A stretch of 62,474 nucleotides of DNA from Proteromonas lacertae (GCA_002245135.1 NGBS01000903.1:1-62474), one strand, 5' to 3'; shown: positions 11,103 through 24,802, numbered from the stretch's first letter. The notes: generated by a model not told the origin, from the sequence alone. Numbers and translations are program-made.

Positions 11103-14100
11103 ATGTTAAATACTAATGCGCTTCGTGTAGCTTCTGGTGTCTTACCAGCTAGTACTCCAATAGAAATTCAAAAAGAAAGAAGTAAATACGCTAATTTATA
11201 TGTATTTTTGTTTGTTTATAGATCCATAGATAAAAGCAACCAATAAAAGTACCAAAAAATCTAACAAAAAGTCTTCTGCATATTTAAATCCAGAAAGTGG
11301 TATAGAATTCAATGTTGACATAACTCATTATTCATCTCAGACACCCATACTTCCTCCATTATCACCAAGAGATAATGGATTAGTTCCAGATATTTTAACA
11401 GAAAGAACAAGACGAAGTTGTGATTATGATACTTTACTCCCTAAACCACCCAATTCAGCAAGACCTACTTTAGGTGGACGTGTTAAAAAAGATCCCTTTA
11501 TATTAGGAGCTCATACAGGAATACCACAATGGAGAAAAAACATAAAACCTGATAAAGATAAGAATGAAGAACCTCCAATGAGATTAGGTGAAGGAGATAC
11601 AGTAAGAGAAGTAAGTCCAATAAGATATAAAAGGAAAAAAAGAAAGAGAAATAATAATGATAATGACAGTGATACAAATAGTGAAAATGAAGAAGAAGAA
11701 GAAAAAGAAAAAATGAATGATAATAATATGATAAAGACAGTATTCTATACAAAATCAATGACAATTCCTCCACCTAAACCTCCTAGAAGTCCACGAATGA
11801 TGGTAAAACCTGAAGATAATAATGTAGATAATAAAAACAAAAGAATAAAACAAGAAGAACAATCACAACAACAGTCGAAAGAACAAACTAAACAATCACA
11901 AATACCAAATCAATTGGAACAACAATCAAAACAATCATCACCACAGCAACAGTCCAGAAAACAATCGAAACAATCACAACAATTTTATTCACCATCTCCA
12001 TCTCCATCAATACCAACATCTAGAAATCAATCTCCTACTATTAATAATAATATTCCAATATTATCAACAACTCCAATTAGGCCTACATCATCAGCATCAC
12101 CAGATAATACATCAATACAACAACAACAACAACAACAACAAACTAATGCACAACAAAAACAACAACATCAAATTCGACAATTACCATCTCATACTCCTTA
12201 TTCATTATCATCATCAACTTCACCATCTCCACCATTAATACCTCCAAATAATAACAATATTCAACAACAACAACAACAACAACAACAAATACCATATCAA
12301 CCTCAAATATACATCGGATCAAAACACAATAATACAATGTATTACAATGGTGATGTACATTTACAGAATAAATCAATAATGAATGATTATTTAAACTATA
12401 ATAATGATCACATTCATCCTAATAATATTCCTCCATTATCTGTAAATATTGATAATAATTATTCACTACCTTCAATCAGTGAAAGTGTATTAAATCCACC
12501 GAATAAAATTATATTAAAAAAGACATTACCCAATAATAATGGATTGTTAGTTGATAATAATAGCATGTATGTTAATTCAAGATTATTACAACCTTATGAT
12601 TATGAGTATGATGATGATGATAATGAGAATAATGATGAAGAAAGTGATTATGAAGGTGAAAAATTATATGATAATGATAATGATAATGAAGAAATACAAA
12701 GAATACAACAACAAAAGAGACTTAGACGAAAGAATAATAATAATAATAATGTAGGAAATGAGAATAGTATAAATGATAATACATTAGAAAGACAATTATT
12801 AAATGAATATAATAATAATAATCATAATAATAACATATCACCTATTGATTCTTCAGTATTAATAGATAATCGTAGTGATAATGAAGAAGAAGAAGAAGAA
12901 GAAAATTATGAAGATGAAAGTGATAATGATGAAACAGTAAATGAATATGAACAAAAACTATTGGCTAATTTTGATCCAGATAAATATGTAATAGATGATG
13001 ATGATTATATGTTAATGCATAGAGGATTACAAGATACTTATTATGATGGATTTAATAATGATTTATATAACACTTATAATAATAATGACATTGAAAGTGA
13101 AAGAGAGAATTTATCTGATACATTCTTTCATGGAAGGAATTATAAGTCGCCAACTCCTGAGGAGAATATATTTTTAGAAAATACTGTGTATAATACACCC
13201 TTTCAAAGTAAATCATTGAATTGTGCAGTAAATGACGATAAATTGAACAAAGAAGCTGAAAATGTGATGAAAGAATATATAAAAAAGAATAAAAAAGATG
13301 ATTCAAATTTCCCAACTACAACTTATTCAATTAAACAACAAAGAATGAATATACAAAACATAAAACAACGTAAAAATAGAGTAGAACAATTAGCCAATGA
13401 AATGTTGCAATTTCAATTGTCGGATCAAACATTCTTCTCCAATGAAAGTGCTCAGATTTTATTTGACAGTCCTCAACGTAATTCCATTTCATTTAGTCAA
13501 CCACCATCAAGAAGTCATAGTCCAAAATATGATAATTATAATGAAAATAATGAAAGTATATCAAAAGTAGAAGAATATTTCAATAAAAGAGTTTCAACAA
13601 TGAAAGAGAATAGAGAAAGTACAATCTCTGTATTAAGTACTAATACAACAAGTTCTAATTATACTAATAATAATAACAATAATACTCGAATTATATCAAG
13701 CCCAAGAACATCTCCTTCAAATACTACGAACAATAGAAACAAATTCCTTACTGCTTCAGATAATAAACTACCAACATGGTCACAAGTTAGAAGAGGAAGT
13801 ACTTTGTATGGTAATAGATCTCCTCGTAGTAATACAAGTGACAGTGATAACAATACATTGCCAAGTATAATGGAGAAACCAATGACAGCTCCACCTAACA
13901 AGAAGAAAAATTAACAGTTGAAGAATTACATAGAATGAGAATGAATAATAGAATCCAAGATTTGCAGGAAAGAATATATGAAGAAGATATGCAAAGACAA
14001 ATTGAACAGCAAGAGAAAGAAGAGAAAACAGTTACAACTGAACATATTAATATTCGATATATGAGTGGTTATGAAAGAGTAGATACTGATATTAAAAGAA

Positions 14101-17100
14101 AAGTGAGAGAATTAAAGAGTATGAGAGTAAGGAAGAGAAAGCCACAAATACCAAAACATCAATTTAAGAAACATAAGAAAGAAGTAAATGAACATTTAAA
14201 TGATAAAGTAGAGAAAGTAGAAGAAGTTGAATATGTAGCACCACTACCAGATGTTGTAGAAGATTTACAACCAAATGCAGATTATTTAAAACGGACAAGT
14301 ATGAAGATAAATCCATTGTTTAAAAAGATTAATTTAGATGATTTTGATTCTCCAAGACGAGGTGCTAGAATGAGTGTTTATAGACGACATTCAATGATTA
14401 AAGCAGTAAAAGATGTATCATTTGTAAGGAGAGCATCATCGTTAAATGTTGGTAAAAGAAATAGTGTTTTAGATATGAATTATATTAACCAATTAGAAAA
14501 TATGGCATTAGTAAATGAAGGTAAGAATGTATTGGATAATTTATTTGGTGATGGTGAAGAAGAAAGATATAAGAATCTACCAGATATATTGTACAGAGGT
14601 GGTGCACATTGTGAATATTTAGTGGAGAATCTTATTACATGGATTAATCCACCAGATGTTGTTCAAGAAATCATTCAAGCCAAGCATTACAAAATGGCAA
14701 TGAAGAATTATACTGTAGCAATATTAAATCACAATATTCAACAGCAGTTAATATGGTCAACAGCATTACAAGGATATAGATATGATAAAGACTGGGAAGG
14801 TTATTTATTAAGAGGACAAACTTATTTGAAAAGTGGACATTTTGAACAAGCTTTGCTTGACATGTGTTTAAGTTTGCAATGTACAAATGATGATAGTAAA
14901 ATGAAAGCAATTTCATTTGTGTGGAGATCTAAAGTATTAGAAGCAATGGGATATGATCAAATGGCTTTAGAAGATGCAGTTGAAGCAATAAAACTAGATG
15001 ATAGAAGTGCAGTAACAAATCTAAGATATGCAGAATTATCATTTGAAAGAGAAGACACAATGAATTACCAGAGATATATGAAATATGCAGTATATCATGA
15101 CTTAACAGATAATTCAATAATGTCAAGAGCAAAATTAAAAGAAAAAACTGAAAAAGGTAGTGGTATTGGTGATTTTAGAACTATTGTTGAAAGAAATATG
15201 AATAATAGTGAAGCAATAGTTGAATTAGCTAACTGTTTAATTGCAAGAGATGAAATAGAAGATGGTTTAGAAGAATTCAAAGTGTTAGCGAATGTAATCA
15301 GTAGAGAATCAAGTGTTAATTCAAACCATGAAATATTGGCAATCATCTATATAGAAATTGCAAGATTCTATTTATTGTTAGGAAAAGTAGAATTAGCTTA
15401 TAATAATATAAACAAAGGATTAGAATTGAAACAGACTGTAGCTTTAGGTCATTATATAAAAGCATTAATTCATATCACTGATGGACCATATTATTCCCTC
15501 TCCAATGCAGTAACACAATTGAATTATTCTTTGACTTTAAATCCACATTTATGGTATTCATATGAGTTGAGAGGTAAATTATATGATTATAAAGAACAGT
15601 ATGCATTAGCAATTACTGATTTCAGGCAAGCAGTAAGAAGAAGAGCTAATTTATATTGGTGCAGATTAATAAGTGCCAAAATTTTCCTAAAAATTACTAA
15701 GAGTTATGCAACTGTTCATAGTGAATGTGATGAAGCGTTATTTTGGGATCCTTTATCTATTCCTGCAAGAGTAATCAAATCATTAGCATATGAAGGTGTT
15801 GGTTTCTTTAATAATGCATATAGAATATATAGCAGTTTAATTCATCTATATCCAACTAATAAATGGTTTTATTTTGGAATGGCTTATATGTCTTTGAAAA
15901 TGAGAAAAGTATATTATTATTATTATTATTATAAAATAGCCTTATTTAGCTTTGGATTATTATACTACAGCTTCGTTCTTAGATAATGATGTTAATAATA
16001 AAACCAATAATCTGTTATGGAGAGCTCAAGCTTATACATTATTAAGACATTCTAATGAAGCAATAAGTGTATTAAATGAATTGATATTACATGATCCATC
16101 AGTTTATAATTACTGTATGTATTCTATTAATTATTATCGACTTGGAAATACTAAAGAAAGTGATAAAAATATTCAAATGATTAAGAAATTATATATTGTA
16201 AATAGTGATAAATTAGAAGTGAGTGATATATTTATGATTGCTAAAACATACTTAGAATGTGAATATATTGATGATTGTTTAGTAATTGTGAAGAAATTAA
16301 GAGATTTGAAGTGTAATAATGCTGATATTGATAATATTGAAGGATTATGTGAATTGAAAAAAGCAACAGATACTTTTATAGAGTTGAATAAATCCAATAA
16401 AAAACTTTCATTCTTAGAGAATAAAGAAATATTCCAAAAGAGTTTAGACTCTTTTCAATAGAGCAATAGAAAAAGATGAGAAATTTGTAGATCCATATAT
16501 AAATAGAGCAGAGATATATTCCAAACTAAAAACACCCTTTGAAGCTGTTCAAGACTATTTAAAAGTAATAGAATATGATAATGAATGTTTAAGAGCATAT
16601 AATAATATAAGTGCCTGTTTTATCAACCAAAGTCAATGTTGTAAAAGTATTGAGTATTTGAATAAAGTAATTGAATTATCTCCTTCGTTTTGTATTGCCT
16701 ATTATAATCATGGATTAGCTTATCATCGATTGAATAATATAAATGAAGCTATAAGTGATTATAATTTTGTATTAAATAATAGTCCAAAATTTGAATATGC
16801 TTTGAGAAACAGAGGGATTGCTTATTATGAATTGAATGAATTAGATAAATCCAATGAAGATTTTAATCAATTAGCATTATATTATCCAAAACATTCCAGT
16901 AAAATGGCATTTGCATTTTTACAATATAAAATAGCTGATTCTCAACAAAATCCAAAACAACATCTCATTTCTACACTTCAATTATTTGATAAGATTATTG
17001 AAGAATATCATGATGATTCTTATTATACTTATATTGGAGCTGGTAATATCTGTAGCAAGATTGCTGTTATAGATACAGTAGAAATAAAAGAGTATATAGA

Positions 17101-17917
17101 AAAAGGAAAATTCTATTATAATAAAGCAATATTGAAATATCAAGGAGATATATATGGAACTTTAGGAATTTGTCATTTGTTAAATATTGAAGGAAAAGGA
17201 GAAAAGAATAAATTAACAGTGAAACGACTATATGCTAAAACAAAGAATGATGAGATGGCAATAGAATCAACTGTTAATGAAAGTGAGATATATGTAATAC
17301 CTGGAAGAATCAATAATAATCCTGAAATTAAATGTAAATATGAATTATATGAAATACCTGAGTCTTCACTAAAAACAAATAAAATAGATAAAACCTATCA
17401 TTATTTGAATAATAAAGCAGTAATTCAATATTTTAAAGGGAAATTGAAAGATAGTAGAATGTTATTTAAATCAATAATTGATAAAGTGAACAATTATGAT
17501 ATAGGAATATATAATTACAGTACAAGTGTATTGTATTTAGATCCATTTGAAAGTATTAAATATTTATCATTATTAATTGATAAAAATAATTCAAATATCA
17601 GTTATTTATGTAATAGAGGAGTTGCCTATATATTATCTGATCAATATGAGAAAGCTTTGTTGGATTTGTCTCAAGCTATAAAGCTTGATAGTAATAATCC
17701 ATTTTTATATACAAATAGAGCGAGTATTTATACTTATTTAAAACAGTATGATAAAGCTATATTTGATTATAGTAAAGCAATTATGATTTTACCAACCAAT
17801 CCAATTAATTATGTTTTAAGAGGGAAGGTGTTTAATTTAGATGGTAATATACCTGCTGCTATGAGTGATTTTAGTGCAGCATCTTATATTGATAAAGATA
17901 TTGTAATTACTTTGTAA
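11103..17917 (+). CDS. Large TPR protein with disordered N-terminus, TTC6-like, about 2,250 aa
   Basis: The N-terminal half (to about residue 950) is disordered, rich in Gln, Asn, Ser and acidic runs. A basic coiled-coil part follows, and from about residue 1,180 to the end there are many tetratricopeptide repeats (for example YLLRGQTYLKSGHFEQALL, YNHGLAYHRLNNINEAI, YTNRASIYTYLKQYDKAI). TPRs form protein-binding superhelices. The layout of a disordered start and long TPR tail resembles metazoan TTC6, a tentative match. Clear introns are 11202-11229 (28 nt) and 15909-15939 (31 nt). Two frame changes remain. Near 13,900, AAGAAGAAAAATTAACAG needs one more A, or a 53-nt intron ending in CAG. Near 16,455, CTCTTTTCAATAG reads as a good TPR helix only with one T fewer. 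Assembly errors in homopolymers, unusual splicing or decay are all possible. Confidence 0.75.
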
Positions 17918-17998
17918 TTTTTACTTATTTATGATTTGTTAGAGAATTTGTGTTTAATGTTGAATAATACAATTTAGAAAAAAACTTAATAAATGACA

Positions 17999-19090
17999 TT
18001 ATAAAACTATATTACTCTCTGGGACAAAATAGTTGCAATTGTTCTTTAACTTTGCTCTTCCAGCTGGATATAACCCAGGAATCATTACATATTTCTTATT
18101 ATACCTATTTAAAGCTATATATAAGAATGTACTACCACAACTACCCATGATAAAATCACATAATGAAAGGATATAATTTTCACTTATTGCTTTCATAACA
18201 GAACTGTTATTTGATTGGAAAATTGCTGTACCTACATGACTAATCTTTCCAGGTACTTTGAATTTTATAACATTCTGTTTAAAAACACTCATAAAATCTA
18301 AATAAATTCCTTCATTATCTGATATTACATATATCTTCATATTTTTATGTTTCACTAATAATTTCAGTGTTTTATGAATATATAAATGCCATGTATAATT
18401 GTTAAAAAACCTTTGCTGAGTTCTTATATTTACTCCAAGTATTATATTAGATTTTTTATACTTTAAAAACTTGTTTATATTATTTCTTATAATATTGACA
18501 GGATGAAGAAATTCTTGCTGAACTAACATTCTTAAGTTCCATACTTTATCATGATATTTATAATAAGAATCTACACCATAACAATATAACAAATTTGTCA
18601 GATTTCTTTCACAAATGTCAACAAATGATTCTAATAAGTCATAATACACTGATATAACATATATTTGTCTCTTTTTTACACTCTTTAAATCATTTTCAGT
18701 GAATGCAGATCCACTGAAGTGAACATTTTCTTTTCTATCACATTCATAATCAAATAATATGGAAGGAACATGGAAATAGGTCTTTAAAGATTGCCAGCAA
18801 CTAATATAATAGCTCAAATTCATTCCTAATGCTAGATATGCAGTACTGTAATATCCCATTAATTTATTACCCAATCCTGCATTTATATGAGGTAAATAAA
18901 TAATTGATGGAATAATGTCTCTTTTATCATTTGATTCTAGTACATTTAAGAAAACCGGAAGCTTTTTGTCCTGTTGTTTTATATTTGGGTATTTGTATTT
19001 ACTTCTAGACCTTTTTGAACGAAACAGCAACAATATTATCACTGTTATAGCAATTAATAGAAATACAAGACAATAGTTTGGGTCAATCAT
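17999..19090 (-). CDS. Type II membrane fucosyltransferase-like glycosyltransferase, 363 aa
   Basis: A short cytosolic start is followed by a membrane anchor (residues about 7-23) and a basic stem, as in Golgi glycosyltransferases. The domain begins with HINAGLGNKLMGYYSTAYLA (GLGN at 72-75), the nucleotide-sugar site of GT-B fucosyltransferases. Then come LGVNIRTQ (about 219-226), matching the V-x-I/H-R motif, and YVISDNEG. Near 315 is CDFIMGSCGSTFLYIA, matching the S-x-x-S-T-F element of GT11/GT37/GT23-like enzymes. The likely role is fucose transfer to glycans in the Golgi; the acceptor is unknown. No intron is needed. It converges with the TPR gene (81 bp gap). Confidence 0.7.
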   Translation of the reverse strand: MIDPNYCLVFLLIAITVIILLLFRSKRSRSKYKYPNIKQQDKKLPVFLNVLESNDKRDIIPSIIYLPHINAGLGNKLMGYYSTAYLALGMNLSYYISCWQSLKTYFHVPSILFDYECDRKENVHFSGSAFTENDLKSVKKRQIYVISVYYDLLESFVDICERNLTNLLYCYGVDSYYKYHDKVWNLRMLVQQEFLHPVNIIRNNINKFLKYKKSNIILGVNIRTQQRFFNNYTWHLYIHKTLKLLVKHKNMKIYVISDNEGIYLDFMSVFKQNVIKFKVPGKISHVGTAIFQSNNSSVMKAISENYILSLCDFIMGSCGSTFLYIALNRYNKKYVMIPGLYPAGRAKLKNNCNYFVPESNIVL

Positions 19091-19162
19091 TCAGAAGAAA
19101 AAATATGGTCTCTAAATCAATAAACCACCTGAATAAACATTTTAATATACATAAATAGATAA

Positions 19163-22100
19163 TTAGTATGGATTTATTCTTGATCCACTGTTTAGAGGAC
19201 TGAATGGATTAACTCTCTGCCACATAATTGCTTCACTTAACGATATAGCTGAACTACTATCTTCTAATTCAAATTTTTCATCTCTGATTTTCTTATTTGA
19301 AATGATTGAAATAGGATTTGATTCTATTGAATATCCATAGGGTATATTACTTCCAAAAGTCACACATTCACTATTAAGAGCATAAAAATATAAAAAGAAT
19401 ACTATGCTGATGTTGAATAATCTGGAGTATCAGAAATATATGTATGTATATAATCTTTTAAGTCCTTTACATCTGCATTAGTTAATTTCTTATCATCATC
19501 AATATCTTCTTTTAGTATTTGCAACGCTTCTTTACTACAATGACTAAAATATTGAATCTCTAATTTGTATATATCAAAATGACTCATCTATTGGAGATAT
19601 TAGAGAGAGAGTAACTATACTGGTAATTTACTATTTCTATTATTTGATTCTAATGTCATTGCATTTTTAAACAGATATCGAATTATTGGTGTATACTATT
19701 GATTATAATTTCATTAATAAATATATACATGTCTCCAAACTGCTTTTATTCCTCCAATAAATGAATAATACATCAACAACTCCTTTTTATTCTTCTCATC
19801 AACATTTTTCTAAATAGAAAAAATAAAAATATGAATAATTACATTTAAATAAATGAATGATATTGAATCTAGATTACCTTCTACTTCTGAGAAATTCCAT
19901 TCTGGATTTTCAAAAACTTGTTTAATATACATCAATGCAACAAGTAATGCGTTATTTGTCTCTTTACCAAAAATATAGTTAAACATAGCTCCAAAATACT
20001 ATCAATAACAATTATAACATAATAAATTATATACATCACCATTTGCATGCATCGCATTTGCTTGTTTTTTATATTCAGCCACTGATAAAGCACTTTGAAA
20101 TTTTATTGGTTTTGGATTTGTACAATTGAAATAAAAAGGATACATTTGAATAAAATATGGATCTTCTTCATTCAATTCAGCTATTAACATTTCAACTAAT
20201 CTTACCAATTTCAAACTTTCAAATCTCATAACTAACATTCTTTTAAGATATATTGGAACTTTTATCTAAAAAATGATTTATATGAAATTATACTTTGAAT
20301 GAAAGAAATAGATAAAACGCTAATTCTATTTCATTTCCTCTAATTAATGTGTTTGTTACACCATAAATATCACTATTACTAGCATACCAACAAGCAGCCA
20401 ACAAAGTGTCACCATTAATGAAATAAGAAGCAGATAATTCATTTCTATTATTAGGAAATAAAACAAATAATTATTATATACACCAAACACTCAATACTTG
20501 GAGTTAGAATACTCCATTTGTTAGTTGATGTTTTATTTGGTGTAATTGGTTTTATTAGATTACTAGGAGGTTTGCATTGAGATTTATCACTACTACTTCC
20601 CATTTGATATTTCATTGTTTCACTTATATAACATTCTTCAAAATTGTTTCTATCTTTATAATATTCACTGATTTTTTTATTCTCATTCAGACATTCATAT
20701 ATTAATAAAACATCATCATTCTAGGTAATCAAAAAAATAGAATGAAATATAATATACTCCTTCATCTTCAAGTTTTGATTCATATTTCCTCATTAATTCT
20801 TCCCAATATTCCATTGATACAGATGGAGCTATTGCAATTGCACTTTCATAATCATTGTTTAATATAAGATAATCACAATATCCTTTTATATCACCTAGCA
20901 GACACAAATTACGTTGAACAATTCTTTTCTTTTGTAATAGCAAATGCTCATTTGATTTTAATTGTTTTTGTCTTATCATCAAATCTATTCTTTTTGCACA
21001 AGATTCGCCAAGAAATGCTAAATTAGGCACAACTAAATTAGTTGGCGGAGCTGAATTAAATTGACATGATAACAACAATTCAAATAAATTTGTTAGTCCA
21101 TGTAATGGATAAAAGAATAGAAACACTTTATAAAACATTTCTAAATATGATAAAGGTGGATCAACATGTATTTTTTCATATAATTCAATAATTTTTTCTC
21201 CAGACAATATTGGAACTGCTTTTGCATAACTTGATATAGGAATTCCATGTTGTATATCATAAGCATCTTTTCTTATTCTTTGTTCTGGTTGATCATTTAA
21301 AATATTACTTTTTGCTCTTGCAGCTAAACCTTCTAATAAAAATGATCTTAATACTAAATCCCCACTATTTACAGTGAATAAAAATGGTTGTTCATCATGT
21401 ATTGACATTTCATAAACTGGAAAATGAAATGATATTTCTTTTAAACATTTACTTACCAAGCAATCCCATACTTTAACCCTCTTATCTTCTGAACAGCTGT
21501 ATAATAGATTTGGATATTGTGAACAAAATAATAATCCTGTTACAATCCCTTCATGACCTTTCCAATACCCAATTACACTATTTTATATGAATATAACAAT
21601 TATACTCTTCTTTTAAATTCCATAATGAAATATATCCTGCTGCATCACCAGAAGCACAAAGATTTTGGACTAAATGAGATAAACATATTGAAGTGATTGT
21701 AGATTTATGTTGAAAAACATGTTCACTCGATTTGTTATAACTATTACTATAAGTAATCAATTGGTTTGTTGAATTAGCAAGAATAAATCCACTTTCATAA
21801 ACATTCCAATCAAAAATAAGCAATTTAGATTTAAGAGCAAATGTGACTGAACTTAAATCAGGAGAAAGAATATAATATTGATGATCATCTCCAAATACAC
21901 AACAATTGTAAGGAATCTGATTGCAGAAATTGATATTGATAATCTTCTAACATAAATATAACAGATAATAATGATACAGTTCCTGTTAAATCTTCGATTG
22001 GTATTTTATCAACTATTTTTTCATATTTATAGTCCCATTTCAAGACTTTACCAATTCCTCCTGTATATAACATATCCATAGATGGATGCCAGTCAAATGA

Positions 22101-23442
22101 ATATATTTCTCCATCCAAATACTATTATATAACAATTAATATATTAATACAATGAGTGTATTTTCACATTTATTATTGTCAGTATTCCATATCTTTATAT
22201 ATCCATCACTACTTAATGTTGATAATATATTACACCTCTGTGGGCATGATTTGATTTTAATAATCGGATTTTGGTTTCCTGCTTCTGATTGGAAGAGTAT
22301 ATCTTTACTAATTTCATCATATAATACAATTGATCCATTTGTATAAGCAATCAATAATAAGTGTCTGATACTAGATTTCATTGAATATGTTGTGATTGAT
22401 ACTATACTGCAAGAATCTATAAATGAAAAAAATATAAATAAGATTTATTAATACTAATAGTAAAAGTATTAATTGGTGTTGTTTGTGTTATACTGAATTG
22501 AGAGATAATTCCATTTGTTTTATTAACCATATAAAATGTGCTAGAATCCCAATAAACCCATGATACATATCTCAAATTAGTATTCTACATATTAAATATA
22601 TACATAAATATACCATCTTTTCATATTTACATAATGCACTTGCTTTTTCTGTATTAATATCACAAACATACACAACTCCACTTGAATACTGAATTAATGC
22701 ATATTCTGGAGATAATTTATTCCATTCTAATTGTTCTACAGGTTCTGCTGGTAAATTTGGGAACTTACTAATTACTTTATTCTTTCTGTTGAATAACAAT
22801 ACACCATCTTTTGATCCAATCAACAAATAATTCATCTATAAAACATACTATAGGGTATATTCTTACATATTTAGGATTCCATGATAATATGTTTGGTATT
22901 GTCTTTGTATTAATGTTAGTATATGTATTTTCTTGTGTGTTCCAAAAGATTAAACCGCCATCTTGAGTTATTATTGATATTTCTTCATTTTCGTAATTAT
23001 AACAACAATATATACAAGGAGCAGATAATCTATGAATATTTATATATGTGTGATATTACTTTTTTGAAGCTTGCATTTCATTTTCTTTTATTTTCCATTT
23101 TATTACTGTTGAATCAAGAGAAGAAGTGATAAATTCATCATTGTTATTTGGATTCCAACAAATTGATGTAATAGCATCAGAATGTTCTACAAATATGTTA
23201 TAAAACTGATGAGTTTTCATACTAACCAATTACATATTATCTCTTATACTCGAAAACACAAATCCCATAAGTTGATAGATATGCATAATAATGTTCACAT
23301 ATACCTAAAATATGACTATTTTGCGGTTGGCAACCACTTAGAATGAAATTGTTCTTAAATCAAAGAAACAATTCCCATAACTACTTTAAAAAAGATATAA
23401 CTTGACGCTATATAATATAAAAACATAAAAATATACAACCAT
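19163..23442 (-). CDS. WDR17: WD-repeat protein 17 (WDR17) homologue, about 1,220 aa
   Basis: At least 16 micro-introns split a reading that follows WDR17 from end to end. An N-terminal GCQP motif opens two beta-propellers of WD repeats (AITSICWNPNNNDEF, EIYSFDWHPSMD, GHEGIVTGLLF...KVWD). A helical solenoid follows with GDIKGYCDYLI...AIAIAPSVSMEYWEELM and an LIRGNEIELA stretch. It ends with SAISLSEAIMWQRVNPFSPL then RINPY, nearly the vertebrate C-terminus. The function of WDR17 is poorly known; a scaffold role is usual for the fold. The first exons (23,300-23,442) are uncertain: ATG at 23442 with a 29-nt intron is plausible, but the next join needs an AAG acceptor. An intron at about 19810-19842 (33 nt) and one at 21572-21599 (28 nt) illustrate the splicing. 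Stop is TAA at 19163. Confidence 0.88.
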
Positions 23443-23459
23443 AACTTCAAATAACGAAA
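23443..23459. promoter_or_regulatory. 17-bp divergent gap between the WDR17 and SNAPC3 starts
   Basis: The putative ATG of WDR17 on the minus strand (23442) and the ATG of SNAPC3 on the plus strand (23460) are only 17 bp apart. Any promoter must therefore be very compact, or the 5' regions of the two transcripts overlap. No TATA-like or initiator motif can be singled out in so short and AT-rich a gap. The WDR17 start is tentative. Confidence 0.4.
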
Positions 23460-24802
23460 ATGGAACCTTATACAAAAGAATGTTGTACTTCTGAAGTAGT
23501 TAAAGTTGAAGAAGTAGAAGCTCAGTATGAACAAAGGAAGCGTAAATTAAGTGAAATATTAGATTCAGATAATACAGAAATCGATGAAAACAGATTTAGG
23601 TATGCAATGTGTATTTTATTATAATCATAGTTTGGAAGGATTAAATTGTGATAGTTTAACAGATGTGGTGAAGAAGACAATCGATAATGCTTATAATGAG
23701 TATATAAGAATCTGTCATAATATTGATGATAATAATGAGATTCCAACACCTCTTAATATTGCAGAATTTACTGATCCAGATGATTTAGATAAAAGTGTTA
23801 TAGAAGCGGCAGATAGGATAAATCCAATATTAGGCAATATAATATCAAGAATACCCAAGTATATTCTACAATATACTATTTAATGTAATTGAAAATAGGA
23901 TAGAAGATATAGAAAAGGATTATATGAATGCTAAATATGACACAATTGATAATTATTATTCTTCTTTAAATAACAAGAAAAGAACAAGGGTGTTAAAGAA
24001 TCATATAGCTCAATGTGATGAAAATATAATAAGAGATGAATCACAGTCAACACCTGTAGATGAAAATGAAATGATATTTACAGTTGAAATGTATATTCAG
24101 TAATGTATTTATGTAATTAGTTTTCGTCAATTTACTCCTTATCCATTATGTATTTGTAATTTTTTAAGTTCAATGAATTTGTCATCTATCAAAGATATTA
24201 TAGAGTATATATATATTATTATTATTATTATTATTATTAGCATATATTGTCCTCCCAAAATGATTGATAATACAATAGATAGAAGTGGTTTTATTTATAT
24301 CAATAATACATTCTATAATGATACTAGGAAAGTTATGAATATTGATTATTCAAAACCAATATTGAATTGGATCAGAGATATACAAGTGAAAAATGATAAA
24401 ATACCGATTGAGATACATTTTCAAACTGACAGTATGGAGAAAACAACATTCAAATCACTTAAACTTTCATTAGGTGAAAGATATTTATATTATCATAATA
24501 AAAAATGTGAACATGTCATTATATTCACAGATATAAGAAGTTATAATAAAGTATCTGATAAAAAATATGTTGAATCATATCCTGATATAACATTTCTAAG
24601 TTATAATCCATCCACTAAGTCTGGTGAAGATATTTGTAAAATGTGTAATATTTGTGAATATTTACCTGCTAAACATGTTACAGTTGGGGATAAATATAGT
24701 GGAGAATATGTATGTTATTTCTGTGACAGTTGTTTCAAGTCTTTACACTACGATGAAAATGGTGATTTGATTTATGATGATTTTGACTATTATAGTTTGT
24801 AA
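23460..24802 (+). CDS. SNAPC3: snRNA-activating protein complex subunit 3 (SNAPc50), 401 aa
   Basis: SNAPC3 is the DNA-contacting zinc protein of the complex that starts snRNA transcription by RNA polymerases II and III in the nucleus. The coding sequence is join(23460..23599, 23631..23858, 23899..24090, 24121..24204, 24241..24802), with introns of 31, 40, 30 and 36 nt. The spliced length of 401 aa is close to the 411 of the human protein. The conserved half starts with MIFTVEI, then IYCPP, GFIYINNTFYND, YLYYHNKKCEHVIIFTDIR and the Cys-rich end CKMCNICEYLPAKHV...CYFCDSCFKSLHYDENGD, which is the family hallmark. The N-terminal 180 residues are poorly conserved and helical. The fourth intron is a multiple of three without a stop, so a naive frame reads straight through it. 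Confidence 0.93.
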
